This document shows positions 7,171 to 14,820 of a stretch of DNA of 52,194 nt, piece after piece. A program made the translations under genes and the position numbers. This DNA is from Smithellaceae bacterium (GTDB lineage Bacteria > Desulfobacterota > Syntrophia > Syntrophales > Smithellaceae), in assembly GCA_030690945.1 (NCBI GenBank), contig JAUYFM010000020.1, positions 1 to 52,194 on the forward strand, read 5' to 3'. Every line of letters begins with the position of its first letter. The first letter of the stretch is position 1. A model generated the notes under the pieces. That model worked only from the letters and a program-made list of their open reading frames with translations, searched no databases and was not told the origin of the DNA.

Positions 7171-9408
7171 TTAAACCGCTTCCACCCGGCAGGGCACAAA
7201 GCGGTGCATGGGCGTGCCGAACTGATCGCGGTGCGTGTTCTTGGTCAGGCGGTTCACGTTGGCGCCATATTTGACGCCGTTATAAACCATGCCGAAGCCA
7301 TGAGGAATCACCACGTGGCCTTTTCGCGCCGTCTCCGTAATTTCCAGTTCGATTTCTTCGCTGCCAGCTTCAGTCGTCACTTTGACCTGCTGGCCGTCTT
7401 TTAGATTGAGGACCTGTGAGTCTTCGGGATGCATAGCCAGCGTGCAGGCTCGCTTGCCTTCGTTCCATGCGGGATCGCGCATCAGCGTGTTGGCGTTGGT
7501 GGAAATATGCCGTCCCGCCATGAGGATGAGCGGAAATTGGGGAGGCATGACCAGCGCCGCTTCTTCCCTTGTCACCTCAATACTTTTCAGTTCGTCGAGC
7601 AGTTCCGGAATATAGAGGTCGATTTTACCGTCCTTAGTCTTGATTTCCGCAAAGCTCTTTTCCGGATCGACCTTTCCCACCCAGATGCCTTCTGGGTGAT
7701 CGACAATCTTCTGAAAGATTTCCTCACCGAGCGTTGGCCCCGGTGTATACCCGGCTCTTGCGGCATTTTCATGGAAGGATTTAGGAGCAACCTGCAGCAT
7801 ACCCCATAAAGCCGCAAGGTGCACTGAACCCATGGCTTTGCCCAGTGTTTTGCCCAGAATAAAAGGCATGCTCTTTAATGCTTTCGGCTCCGTCATGGCG
7901 TATTCCATCAGGGCTTTGGCAAAAGCGGCGTGGCTCTCGTAGGCGGCCTGATAGAGACTTTCGGGAATCGGCGGGATCAGCCCAAGCTTGTCGGCAAGCA
8001 GCAGATCGATTTCGCCTTGTTCGAGCTGCTCTCCGTCCGGTTCGATGATCGGCCGGCGCATCTGAAAATAAATGCCGGGATAGGTCATGGGAAAAAAGGT
8101 GCCGTCCCAGGATTCGTAACCGGTACGCGACGGCAGGACGTAGTGGGATAGAGCGGCTGTTTCCGTCATGGCGATTTCCGCTGTGACCAGAAGGTCCAGA
8201 CGCTGAAATGCTTTTTCATAAGCGGTTGTGTCTGCATAGGAGCGCAAAGGATTCAAACCGGTGACAAAGACCGCCCGCAGCCTCTCGGGATGATCGGAGA
8301 GAATTTCTTCCTGTATGACATTGGGCGGGAAGGCACCGCAAACCGGGAAGGAATTCGTGGTCACGGTACGCCAGACTTTGGGGTCTCGTTCATCCGTATG
8401 GGACCCGAGGGGCATCATATGACCGGGAATGATATTGCCGCCGGGCATGCAAAGCCTGCCGCAGATAGACTGAAGGATGACGATCAGATAAGAATTCAGA
8501 CCACTGTGGCGTCCCATGAAAATACCCAGATCATAACGCAGGGATGATTTGCGTGTTGCATAAAGCCTGGCGACTTCGCGGACCTGGTCAAAGTCCAGTT
8601 CGCAAATCTTAACGGCGGCGCGCGCATCGAAATTTTCAAAATAGGATTTAACCTGATCAAAACCCGACGTGCGGTTTGCCAGGTAATCCTGGTTCTCCCA
8701 GCCTTCTTTCAGGATAATGGAAATCATCGCCTTGATCAGCAGAGCGTCCGTGCCGGGACGGATGGGTAAATGAATGTTGGCAATCTTTGCGGTTTCAGAC
8801 AGGCGCGGATCAACGACAATCAGCACTTTATCCGGATCTTTGGAAAGACGCTGGAGCTGCCGCGGCGCCTGGGGGATCTGGTGGCTCTGCATGCCATTCC
8901 AGCCGAATGTCAGAAGAACATCGGTATTATGGACATCCGGTCCATCATGCAGGTATTGTTTTCCATGTGTGCGTCCGCACACCCAGAAAGCCCCGGCAAA
9001 TTCCTGCGCCAGGGCGTTGTACTGGTACTGCGAACCCAGGCCCCGCATCAGGCGCACGCCGAAAGCCGCTTCAAAATGGCAGCCTTGGCCGCCGCCACCC
9101 ATGTAGGCAAAGGAGCGCGGGCCGTACTGACCGATAATGCTTTTGAGTTTGGTTGCGATTTCATCGATAGCCTGATCCCAGGAAATGCGCTCAAATTTAT
9201 CCCCAACCTTTTTTAAAGGATATTTCAGGCGGTCGGCGTTGTGCTGATGATAGGCGATGTTCATGCCCTTGCGGCAAAAATAGCCTTCGCTCCTGGCGTT
9301 TGACTTGTCAGGCTTCACTTTAACAATGCGGTTATTTTCCACCTCGACTTCGAGGCCGCAGTTCTGTGCGCAAAGTACACATCCGGTTTTATGAATCGTT
9401 CCCATCAT
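7171..9408 (-). CDS. Molybdopterin-dependent oxidoreductase (DMSO reductase family)
   Basis: This 745-residue protein has an N-terminal 4Fe-4S site C10-x2-C13-x3-C17-x27-C45, the conserved YPLKKVGDKFERISWDQAIDEI segment, GGGGQG, and a likely molybdenum-ligand Cys in FWVCGRTHGKQ (about residue 145). IVVDPRLSETAK and PIRPGTDALL are cofactor-binding signatures. The C-terminal molybdopterin-dinucleotide domain has MHPEDSQVLNLKDGQQVKV. No Tat signal is present, so it is cytoplasmic. The substrate cannot be told from sequence; homologous families act on formate, polysulfide, nitrate or organic substrates. It is expressed after the MarR gene with 47 bp between. Its last 60 or so codons are duplicated at 5073-5260, and its final 23 bp again at 4958. 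Confidence 0.88.
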   Translation of the reverse strand: MMGTIHKTGCVLCAQNCGLEVEVENNRIVKVKPDKSNARSEGYFCRKGMNIAYHQHNADRLKYPLKKVGDKFERISWDQAIDEIATKLKSIIGQYGPRSFAYMGGGGQGCHFEAAFGVRLMRGLGSQYQYNALAQEFAGAFWVCGRTHGKQYLHDGPDVHNTDVLLTFGWNGMQSHQIPQAPRQLQRLSKDPDKVLIVVDPRLSETAKIANIHLPIRPGTDALLIKAMISIILKEGWENQDYLANRTSGFDQVKSYFENFDARAAVKICELDFDQVREVARLYATRKSSLRYDLGIFMGRHSGLNSYLIVILQSICGRLCMPGGNIIPGHMMPLGSHTDERDPKVWRTVTTNSFPVCGAFPPNVIQEEILSDHPERLRAVFVTGLNPLRSYADTTAYEKAFQRLDLLVTAEIAMTETAALSHYVLPSRTGYESWDGTFFPMTYPGIYFQMRRPIIEPDGEQLEQGEIDLLLADKLGLIPPIPESLYQAAYESHAAFAKALMEYAMTEPKALKSMPFILGKTLGKAMGSVHLAALWGMLQVAPKSFHENAARAGYTPGPTLGEEIFQKIVDHPEGIWVGKVDPEKSFAEIKTKDGKIDLYIPELLDELKSIEVTREEAALVMPPQFPLILMAGRHISTNANTLMRDPAWNEGKRACTLAMHPEDSQVLNLKDGQQVKVTTEAGSEEIELEITETARKGHVVIPHGFGMVYNGVKYGANVNRLTKNTHRDQFGTPMHRFVPCRVEAV

Positions 9409-9455
9409 TGATCCTTTCTCCGGTTGTCTTACCGGATGTCTGATGTGCGTCTTTG

Positions 9456-9878
9456 CTAACGCTGGTTGCTAAGACGCAGTTTTTTAATGATGCCGTGAAG
9501 ATCACGCTTTTGTTCGTCGGTTAAAACTTGCAGAAACTCGGTATTTGCGGCAGCGATCACCCGGGTGGCTTCCCCGCTCATCGCTTTGCCCTTCTGGGTT
9601 AAATGAATATGGATGGATCGCCGGTCGTCGGGATTGCCTTTGCGTTCGATAAATCCTGCGGCTTCCAGGCGATCCAGAATGCCTGTGAGGGTTGCGCTGT
9701 CGAGTTCCGCTCTTTTGCCCAGTTCGCTCGATGTGATCTGATCTTCCTCGTCGAGAAAACCCAGTATCATGGCCTGAACGGAAGTAAGATTCAATTCGGA
9801 AACCTTCTGAGCCAGAAAGCGGCTGCTCAGTTGATAGGTCTTGGCAAACTGAAAGAAAATGCAATCTATTTCCCGCAT
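9456..9878 (-). CDS. MarR-family transcriptional regulator
   Basis: This 140-residue winged-helix protein has the MarR layout: an N-terminal dimerisation helix, LTSVQAMILGFLDEEDQITSSELGKRAELDSATLTGILDRLEAAGFIERK as the HTH, and the wing signature NPDDRRSIHIHLTQKG. It is the first gene of the molybdoenzyme operon and probably represses it, binding near its own promoter, where two direct GCATACAAG repeats lie. MarR proteins usually respond to small ligands such as aromatic compounds or oxidants. The ligand here is unknown, but it may be the substrate of the oxidoreductase. Confidence 0.9.
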   Translation of the reverse strand: MREIDCIFFQFAKTYQLSSRFLAQKVSELNLTSVQAMILGFLDEEDQITSSELGKRAELDSATLTGILDRLEAAGFIERKGNPDDRRSIHIHLTQKGKAMSGEATRVIAAANTEFLQVLTDEQKRDLHGIIKKLRLSNQR

Positions 9879-9895
9879 AAGATTATGAAATCATC

Positions 9896-9949
9896 CTTGT
9901 ATGCAATTTACTTGTATGCGAGGGTAATAAAGAAAAATCATTTTGTCAA
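9896..9949 (-). promoter_or_regulatory. Promoter and candidate operator of the MarR operon
   Basis: On the minus strand TTGACA (9944-9949) is followed after 17 bp by TACCCT (9921-9926). Directly downstream of the -10 are two direct repeats GCATACAAG (9911-9919 and 9896-9904) with a 15-bp period. They lie between the promoter and the MarR start at 9878, where an autorepressor would bind. The repeats are exact; their function is inferred. Confidence 0.6.
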
Positions 9950-9969
9950 TCTTTTTATAATGACTTTTA

Positions 9970-10257
9970 TTATGACCTCATATGGCAATTCAGCCCCCAG
10001 CGGCTGAGTGCAACGAGCGCCGTGGCCACAGGGCCTCCGCATTGTACGGCCAGATTGGTAAATTCACATTTTACGTCGGGTGGCGGATAAGCAGGGATCA
10101 GGCCGATATAATCCAGCGAGCACTGGCCGATACCGAAGACAAGGGGTATTTCAATCACGGAATTTTCCTTTCCTTCCGCACCTTCAATGCCACGCAAAAC
10201 AGGAAATGTGAAAATAAAAAAGCCGGTAAATAATAAAAATATTGATAAGTATTTCAA
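9970..10257 (-). pseudogene. PfkB-family sugar kinase, N-terminal fragment
   Basis: This is a 95-codon frame. Residues about 41-92 match the N-terminus of ribokinase/PfkB proteins (FGIGQCSLDYIGLIPAYPPPDVKCEF, then QCGGPVATALVALSRWGL). The frame stops right after LNCHMRS, losing more than 200 residues including the GAGD catalytic motif. The first 35 or so residues are hydrophobic (MKYLSIFLLFTGFFIF) and look like a read-in from unrelated DNA rather than a kinase start. It is a non-functional remnant. Confidence 0.7.
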
Positions 10258-10325
10258 TTGGCTATAATAAGAACGCCAGAAAAAGTTCTCAAAATATTTC
10301 TGATCGGAAATTAAGGAACTTACCT

Positions 10326-10403
10326 ATGCCCGCTCCGCAAATTATTTTTGATCTGATCGAACGATTGACCCCGGAAGAAATCGACATTGTGGAAAAACAA
10401 TAA
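10326..10403 (+). pseudogene. Short restriction-methylase-tail-like ORF
   Basis: This 25-residue frame, MPAPQIIFDLIERLTPEEIDIVEKQ, has AAGGAA upstream of the ATG. Its end (LTPEEIDIVEK) resembles the LTEEEIKIVEG tail of Eco57I/type IIG methylases, which also occurs in the two fragments at 10492 and 10883. The last 40 bp reappear at 10761-10800. It is probably a scrap and not a functional peptide. Confidence 0.35.
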
Positions 10404-10410
10404 CGCGGAT

Positions 10411-10491
10411 GTAGGGGCGCGGTCTTCGCGCCCTTCATTCAATATGGAGCGGATGCCCCGGTGGAACAGGGCGGGAATACCCCGCCCCTAC
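10411..10491. repeat. 81-bp inverted-repeat element, copy 1
   Basis: The element begins GTAGGGGCGCGG and ends CCGCCCCTAC, i.e. GTAGGGGC/GCCCCTAC terminal inverted repeats around a GC-rich interior. It codes for nothing and has the form of a MITE-like short interspersed element. A closely similar copy is at 10801-10882. Confidence 0.65.
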
Positions 10492-10625
10492 AATCAGCCA
10501 AAACTGGCCATGAACAAACATTAATCCAGCGCCAGATTGACGCGGCCGACCGGCAGATTGACAAGCTGGTTTATGAACTTTATGACCTGACAGAAGAAGA
10601 AATCAAAATCGTCGAGGGCACATAA
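10492..10625 (+). pseudogene. Restriction-modification methylase 3' fragment, copy 1
   Basis: The frame ending at 10625 reads AKTGHEQTLIQRQIDAADRQIDKLVYELYDLTEEEIKIVEG, the typical C-terminus of type IIG/Eco57I-like restriction-modification enzymes (the IDATDRQIDKLVYELYGLTEEE tail). Nothing of the catalytic body is present. It starts directly after an inverted-repeat element. Confidence 0.7.
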
Positions 10626-10628
10626 AAC

Positions 10629-10750
10629 GTAGGGGCTGTTCCCCGAACAGCCCGATCATTTCATGGCGATAAACGGCGCATTCGGGGATAACCTAAATCC
10701 TGATGCCCTGTGGACAAATACAATCGGCGTGTTTGGGAAACACGCCCTAC
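10629..10750. repeat. 122-bp inverted-repeat element, copy 2 of the type
   Basis: It starts GTAGGGGCTGTTC and ends GTGTTTGGGAAACACGCCCTAC. The ends are inverted relative to each other (GTAGGG.../...CCCTAC), and each contains a local hairpin (CTGTTC..GAACAG and GTGTTT..AAACAC). The interior differs from the 81-bp copies. It sits between the two methylase-tail fragments. Confidence 0.55.
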
Positions 10751-10800
10751 AAAACGGAACCCGGAAGAAATCGACATTGTGGAAAAACAATAACGCGGAT

Positions 10801-10882
10801 GTAGGGGCGCGGTCTTCGCGCCCTTCATTCAATATGGAGCGGATTCCCCCGGTGGAACGGGGCGGGGTGATCCCGCCCCTAC
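10801..10882. repeat. 82-bp inverted-repeat element, copy 3 of the type
   Basis: It is nearly identical to 10411-10491 in the first 45 bp, with GTAGGGGC/GCCCCTAC ends. It is preceded by the same 40 bp and followed by the same methylase tail as copy 1, so the whole block (about 10361-10625) has been duplicated as a unit. Confidence 0.65.
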
Positions 10883-11016
10883 AATCAGCCAAAACTGGCC
10901 ATGAACAAACATTAATCCAGCGCCAGATTGACGCAACCGACCGGCAGATTGACAAGCTGGTTTATGAACTCTATGACCTGACAGAAGAAGAAATCGCCAT
11001 CATGGAAGGCAACTAA
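10883..11016 (+). pseudogene. Restriction-modification methylase 3' fragment, copy 2
   Basis: It reads AKTGHEQTLIQRQIDATDRQIDKLVYELYDLTEEEIAIMEGN and stops at 11014-11016. It is nearly identical to the fragment ending at 10625, apart from the last residues. A longer open frame from 10663 runs through the repeat elements, but that extension is not protein-like. No catalytic domain is present. Confidence 0.7.
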
Positions 11017-11110
11017 ACATAGACCCCTTGTTCTGTCGTTTGCTGAATGCTCTGAAACGCTCCTGGTGGGATGACTTATGCAAGCAAGTGCTGGTGTTGC
11101 GAATCCACAA

Positions 11111-11139
11111 TTGACAAAGTTCATATTGCTTGGTAAATA
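11111..11139 (+). promoter_or_regulatory. Sigma-70-like promoter for the thiM operon
   Basis: TTGACA (11111-11116), a 17-bp spacer and TAAATA (11134-11139) lie immediately before the TPP aptamer, so transcription would start at about the first aptamer base. Confidence 0.65.
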
Positions 11140-11148
11140 AAAAACCAA

Positions 11149-11233
11149 ATTCGGGGTGGCAGGAGGATTTGCTCCTGTCTGAGATTATACCCGTTGAACC
11201 TGATCTGGGTAATGCCGGCGTAGGGAGAAATAA
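11149..11233 (+). ncRNA. TPP riboswitch (THI element)
   Basis: The conserved TPP aptamer pieces are present: TCGGGGTG near the 5' end, CTGAGATTATACCC, GAACCTGATCTGGGTAATGCC and GTAGGGA at the 3' end. It precedes thiM and is followed by an intrinsic terminator, so it should shut off thiM-thiE when thiamine pyrophosphate is abundant. GGAGAAA (11224-11230) at its 3' edge can pair with TTTCTCC (11250-11256), which would disrupt the terminator stem, a plausible antiterminator. Confidence 0.93.
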
Positions 11234-11243
11234 AGATGACTTT

Positions 11244-11281
11244 AAACCCTTTCTCCTTGCAATGGCGAAGGGTTTTTTATT
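11244..11281 (+). terminator. Riboswitch-controlled intrinsic terminator
   Basis: AAACCCTT (11244-11251) pairs perfectly with AAGGGTTT (11268-11275), followed by a T-rich run. It lies between the TPP aptamer and the thiM start at 11308, the expression platform position. Confidence 0.85.
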
Positions 11282-11307
11282 TTGAGAACGAAACAGGAGA
11301 GAGAGTT

Positions 11308-12111
11308 ATGAAGATTACTGGAGCGGAGATTTTCAAATCAGTTGAAGATATTCGGGCGACGAGCCCGCTGATTCACAACATCACCAATTATGTGGTGATG
11401 AACAACACCGCCAATGCGCTTCTGGCGATCGGCGCGTCGCCCGTGATGATCCACGCGGAAGAAGAAGTGGAAGACATGGCAGCGATAGCCTCCGCGCTGG
11501 TCATCAATATCGGCACGATCAGCGCCCCCTGGGTAAGGGGAATGTTCAAGGCTTTTGCCAAAGCCAGATCCAAAGGCGTGCCCGTGATCATCGATCCGGT
11601 CGGCGCGGGGGCGACTCCTTATCGGACACGCACAATTCGCGATCTGATCAGTGCCGGTCAGCCGACGATTATCCGGGGCAATGCCTCCGAAATTATGGCG
11701 CTTATTGACGATAAGATGCAAACAAAGGGTGTCGACAGCACGGCGGGGTCGAATGAAGCGGTTCATGCGGCGCAAAGCATCGGTGAAAAACACAAATGCG
11801 CCATCTGCGTCAGCGGCGCTGTGGATTATATCGTTTTCGAAAACCGGATTGTGAAAGTGGCCAACGGCCATCCGATGATGACGAAAGTGACGGGATTGGG
11901 TTGCACGGCCACCGCGCTGTGCGGTGCGTTTGCCGCCGTGGAAAACAATCCTTTGGTGGCGGCTGCTAAAGCGATGGCGGTGATGGGCATCGCCGGAGAA
12001 ATGGCCGCTTCCCGATCGGCGGGTCCCGGCTCACTGCAAATGCATTTTCTGGATATTCTGTATCGGCTGACGGAAGATGATATTACCCGGCATTTAAAAA
12101 TAGAGGAGTAG
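11308..12111 (+). CDS. thiM: Hydroxyethylthiazole kinase
   Basis: ThiM phosphorylates 4-methyl-5-(2-hydroxyethyl)thiazole for thiamine salvage. I choose the ATG at 11308 (MKITGAEIF) because it has an AGGAGAGAG ribosome site and gives a normal length of 267-268 residues. An in-frame ATG at 11236 lies inside the terminator and would add an unrelated 24 residues. Family motifs are SPLIHNITNYVVMNNTANALLAIGASP near the N-terminus, IIDPVGAGATPYRT in the middle and VTGLGCTATAL (ATP site with the conserved Cys) near residue 190. It is followed after 2 bp by thiE. No thiD lies between them, unlike many thiM-thiD-thiE operons. Confidence 0.95.
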   Translation: MKITGAEIFKSVEDIRATSPLIHNITNYVVMNNTANALLAIGASPVMIHAEEEVEDMAAIASALVINIGTISAPWVRGMFKAFAKARSKGVPVIIDPVGAGATPYRTRTIRDLISAGQPTIIRGNASEIMALIDDKMQTKGVDSTAGSNEAVHAAQSIGEKHKCAICVSGAVDYIVFENRIVKVANGHPMMTKVTGLGCTATALCGAFAAVENNPLVAAAKAMAVMGIAGEMAASRSAGPGSLQMHFLDILYRLTEDDITRHLKIEE

Positions 12112-12113
12112 TC

Positions 12114-12734
12114 ATGCGTGGTGTTTATCTGGTGACAGACCGCGGCCTGTGCCGCAATAGACCTTTGCCGGAGATTATCCTGCAAGCGGTGCAGGGCGGT
12201 GCAGCTTATGTCCAGTTACGTGAAAAGGACTTGCCGACGCGTGCTTTTGTGGAAGAAGCGATGGCCGTCAAAAATATTTTACTTCCTTTTAATGTTCCCC
12301 TGATCATCAACGATCGAATCGATGTCGCTTTGGCCTGCGGCGCGGATGGTGTGCATATCGGGCAGGAGGATATGCCCTATTCGACAGCCCGTAAACTGAT
12401 AGGGAAAAACGCCATCATCGGTCTGTCGGTTGAAACCTGGGAAGACGTCGAGGCAGCCCAAAGGCTGGATGTGGATTATATCGGCGTTAGCCCCGTATTT
12501 GCCACGCCGACCAAGACGGACACTAAAGAGCCCTGGGGATTGGAAGGTCTTAAAAAAATAAAATCCTTCAGCCGCCATCCTATTGTGGCCATTGGCGGGA
12601 TCAATGAATCCAATACCCGGGCTGTCGTAGAGGCAGGCGCCGATTGCCTGGCGGTTGTCTCGGCGATCTGCGCAGCGGATAGCCCTGAGATGGCAACGCG
12701 TAAAATATTGAATCTCATTCAAACATTAAGATAA
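12114..12734 (+). CDS. thiE: Thiamine-phosphate synthase (copy 1)
   Basis: This 206-residue TIM-barrel enzyme joins hydroxymethylpyrimidine diphosphate and thiazole phosphate to thiamine phosphate. Motifs: YVQLREKDL for the pyrophosphate site, LIINDRIDVALACGADGVHIGQEDM, YIGVSPVFATPTKTDT and PIVAIGGI. The ATG is 2 bp after thiM, so the two are co-expressed under the first TPP riboswitch and form the salvage branch. A second, quite different thiE is in the thiazole operon at 36559-37206. Confidence 0.95.
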   Translation: MRGVYLVTDRGLCRNRPLPEIILQAVQGGAAYVQLREKDLPTRAFVEEAMAVKNILLPFNVPLIINDRIDVALACGADGVHIGQEDMPYSTARKLIGKNAIIGLSVETWEDVEAAQRLDVDYIGVSPVFATPTKTDTKEPWGLEGLKKIKSFSRHPIVAIGGINESNTRAVVEAGADCLAVVSAICAADSPEMATRKILNLIQTLR

Positions 12735-13118
12735 CTAGTAGCTACTTGCAAAAGTCTGCATTCTGTCATTTCGACCGAAGGGAGAAATCTTTTCAAAGAT
12801 ATTAAAGATTTCTCAGTCACTTCGTTTCTTCGAAATGACAACTTATTTTCACAGGTAGGCACTAGCATCTTTTTTTTCCTGCGGCGAAAAACGGGTAATA
12901 GCTCTTGACAAAATCCATCTGAGAAATTACTACTACAACAATAGTGTTTTTGTAATCCCGCTGTTGCGGGACGAGCGTCAATTCTCCGCAGCTTGCTCGT
13001 GATATAATGACGTTCATTTCATACCTCGACAGCGAGCTCGCGAGGTGGTTGATTAAATCGAAATGTTCTCGTGTTTTGGAAATTTGACTTGGAAGGTTAA
13101 AAAGCGGTAGAAAAACGA
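12735..13118. other. Intergenic region with a 77-bp inverted-repeat element
   Basis: Positions 12764-12840 begin TGTCATTTCGA and end TCGAAATGACA, with internal AGAAATCTTT/AAAGATTTCT pairing. This is a near-palindromic interspersed element that could also stop transcription after thiE. A related partial sequence (AAAGATTTCTC...CGAAATG) occurs near 38005-38033. The remaining 280 bp hold no gene I can support. Confidence 0.55.
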
Positions 13119-13496
13119 ATGCGTTTGAAAATACCAAAAAATCTAATCACCTATGCCGTTTTACTTTTCTACGTTTTTACGCCTATGCTCGACAGCGTGA
13201 TATGCACCGACTGTGCAGGTCATGCTCCTTTTCAGGGCGAGACAACCATCAGCCACATGAAGACCTCTCATGTTGATGTGAGCTATTCCAAAAAAAATGA
13301 GACACAATCAGGTTCCGCCACGGAGCAGGGTCATCAATTTTTCTGTTCGATCTGCGCCAATGTCCTCATGGGTACGGAAGCATCTTCTGTCAATCCGTCT
13401 ATCATCGTAGCGCAATGTGAGAACCCACGCGCCTTGCCTGCGATCTCCGAACTTCATTATTCCATCGATAAACCGCCTCAGAATCTCTTCGTATAA
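13119..13496 (+). CDS. Small secreted Cys-containing protein before the first efflux operon
   Basis: This 125-residue protein has an N-terminal membrane/signal segment (NLITYAVLLFYVFTPMLDSVI). The mature part has two Cys pairs, CTDC and FCSIC, plus several His (GHAPF, SHMKTSHVD, GHQFF), and it ends DKPPQNLFV. Small proteins of this layout (DUF2946-like) commonly sit first in metal efflux operons, but I am not sure of the family. It lies 94 bp upstream of the TolC-like gene, and a similar protein precedes the second efflux operon at 20474. A periplasmic metal-binding or sensing role is inferred. Confidence 0.65.
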   Translation: MRLKIPKNLITYAVLLFYVFTPMLDSVICTDCAGHAPFQGETTISHMKTSHVDVSYSKKNETQSGSATEQGHQFFCSICANVLMGTEASSVNPSIIVAQCENPRALPAISELHYSIDKPPQNLFV

Positions 13497-13590
13497 GTCA
13501 TTTCTTTGCAGAGACATTTCAACCGGCCTTCTACTTAAATCCTGCTGAAATACCTGCATCTAATATCATTTTTTTATACGAGGTGAATTA

Positions 13591-14820
13591 ATGCGACGTT
13601 TTATGATTACGATGTTTTTAATGCTTTTTCTTGTTGCCCCGGCCTATCCGATGACTGTCGAAGAGGCTGTGCAGCATGCCCTTAAGCAAAACCCCGGCCT
13701 CCAAACTCTGCGGCTCGAAGAAGATATTGCCGTGGGCCAGCTTGAAAAAGCGCGGCTTCTTCTAATCAGTAACCCGACGATCGGAGGCAATATCTCCAAT
13801 AAGGACAAACCGGAGGAGGAAGGCGGCGGCGCGTTTACCAATTATGGATTCAAACTCTCCCAGGAATTCGAGGTTGCAGGGCAAAGGGGCACAAGAATTC
13901 ATATGGCGGAAAAAGAGCTTGCCCGCGTGCAATCCGGAATCAAGGACAGAGAAAGGGGTTTGATTTCGGATACTAAAGATGCATTTACCAAAGTGTTGGC
14001 GTTAAAAAAGAAAAATGGACTGACCCGGGAGATTGTTCAACTGAAAGAAGAGTTGCTGGGTTTAACAAAGATCAAATTTCAGGCAGGCGATATTTCCGGT
14101 CTTGACGTGAACCTCGCAGAAGTTGAGTTGAGCAAGGCCAAGCGAGACCTCCTCCTGAACGATAGGGAATACCGGGAATCGCTTTTTACCTTACAGGGAT
14201 TCCTTGGATTATCACCGGACCGGTCTTTTACCCTTGAGGGCGATTTGCCTTCAGAAGCGCCGTCATTGCCTGATAGAGCGGCCCTTCAGGAGAAAGCCTT
14301 TGCCCTGCGGCCGGACGCCAGGGCAACCGTATTGGCGGTGGAGAAAACCAAGGCCGCGCTAAAACTGGCAAAAAAGGAAATCATCCCGAACATAACGCTC
14401 TCCGGATTTTACGACCGCGACGAGCTGAGAAATGCCGTAGGCCTGGAGATATCCATTCCCATTCCCCTTTTTGACAGGAAGCAGGCGGAGAAGAAAGAAG
14501 CCTATGCAAAAGCTGAAGGAGCAAAGATAAAGTCCGCCGGACTGAAAAAAACGATAGAGCGCGAAGTCGAGCAGGCTTACAGTGATCTTGCCTCAGCTAT
14601 TGAGGAGCTAACACTTTTCAAAAAAGAAATCATTGTAAAAGCCGCAGAGAACTTGAATCTCCTGAATCTGGCCTTCAAGGAGGGGAAGGTCGGCTTCTTC
14701 GAAGTGCGGCTTGCTCAGAGGGATACGATTGAGGCGCAGTTTGCCTATATTGAAGCACAGACTCGAACACAGCTAGCGGTGAATGCGATAGAAAAGACCA
14801 TAGGGAGAACACTGAAATGA
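13591..14820 (+). CDS. TolC-family outer-membrane factor (CzcC/CusC-like), operon 1
   Basis: This 409-residue protein with a signal peptide (ending YPM) is the outer-membrane channel of a tripartite metal efflux system. It has the duplicated helical OEP repeats: TVEEAVQHALKQNPGLQTLRLE at the start of the first repeat and GLEISIPIPLFDRKQAEKKEA beginning the second, with long coiled helices between. It overlaps the adaptor gene by 4 bp (ATGA), so translation is coupled. Confidence 0.9.
   Translation: MRRFMITMFLMLFLVAPAYPMTVEEAVQHALKQNPGLQTLRLEEDIAVGQLEKARLLLISNPTIGGNISNKDKPEEEGGGAFTNYGFKLSQEFEVAGQRGTRIHMAEKELARVQSGIKDRERGLISDTKDAFTKVLALKKKNGLTREIVQLKEELLGLTKIKFQAGDISGLDVNLAEVELSKAKRDLLLNDREYRESLFTLQGFLGLSPDRSFTLEGDLPSEAPSLPDRAALQEKAFALRPDARATVLAVEKTKAALKLAKKEIIPNITLSGFYDRDELRNAVGLEISIPIPLFDRKQAEKKEAYAKAEGAKIKSAGLKKTIEREVEQAYSDLASAIEELTLFKKEIIVKAAENLNLLNLAFKEGKVGFFEVRLAQRDTIEAQFAYIEAQTRTQLAVNAIEKTIGRTLK

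Noticed and set aside
10663-11016. A 117-codon plus-strand open frame
   Set aside because: It runs through two inverted-repeat elements and only its last 40 or so codons are protein-like (methylase tail), so the long frame is accidental.
12862-13137. A 91-codon minus-strand open frame between thiE and the secreted protein
   Set aside because: It overlaps the start of the secreted-protein gene, has no recognisable domain and no convincing ribosome site.
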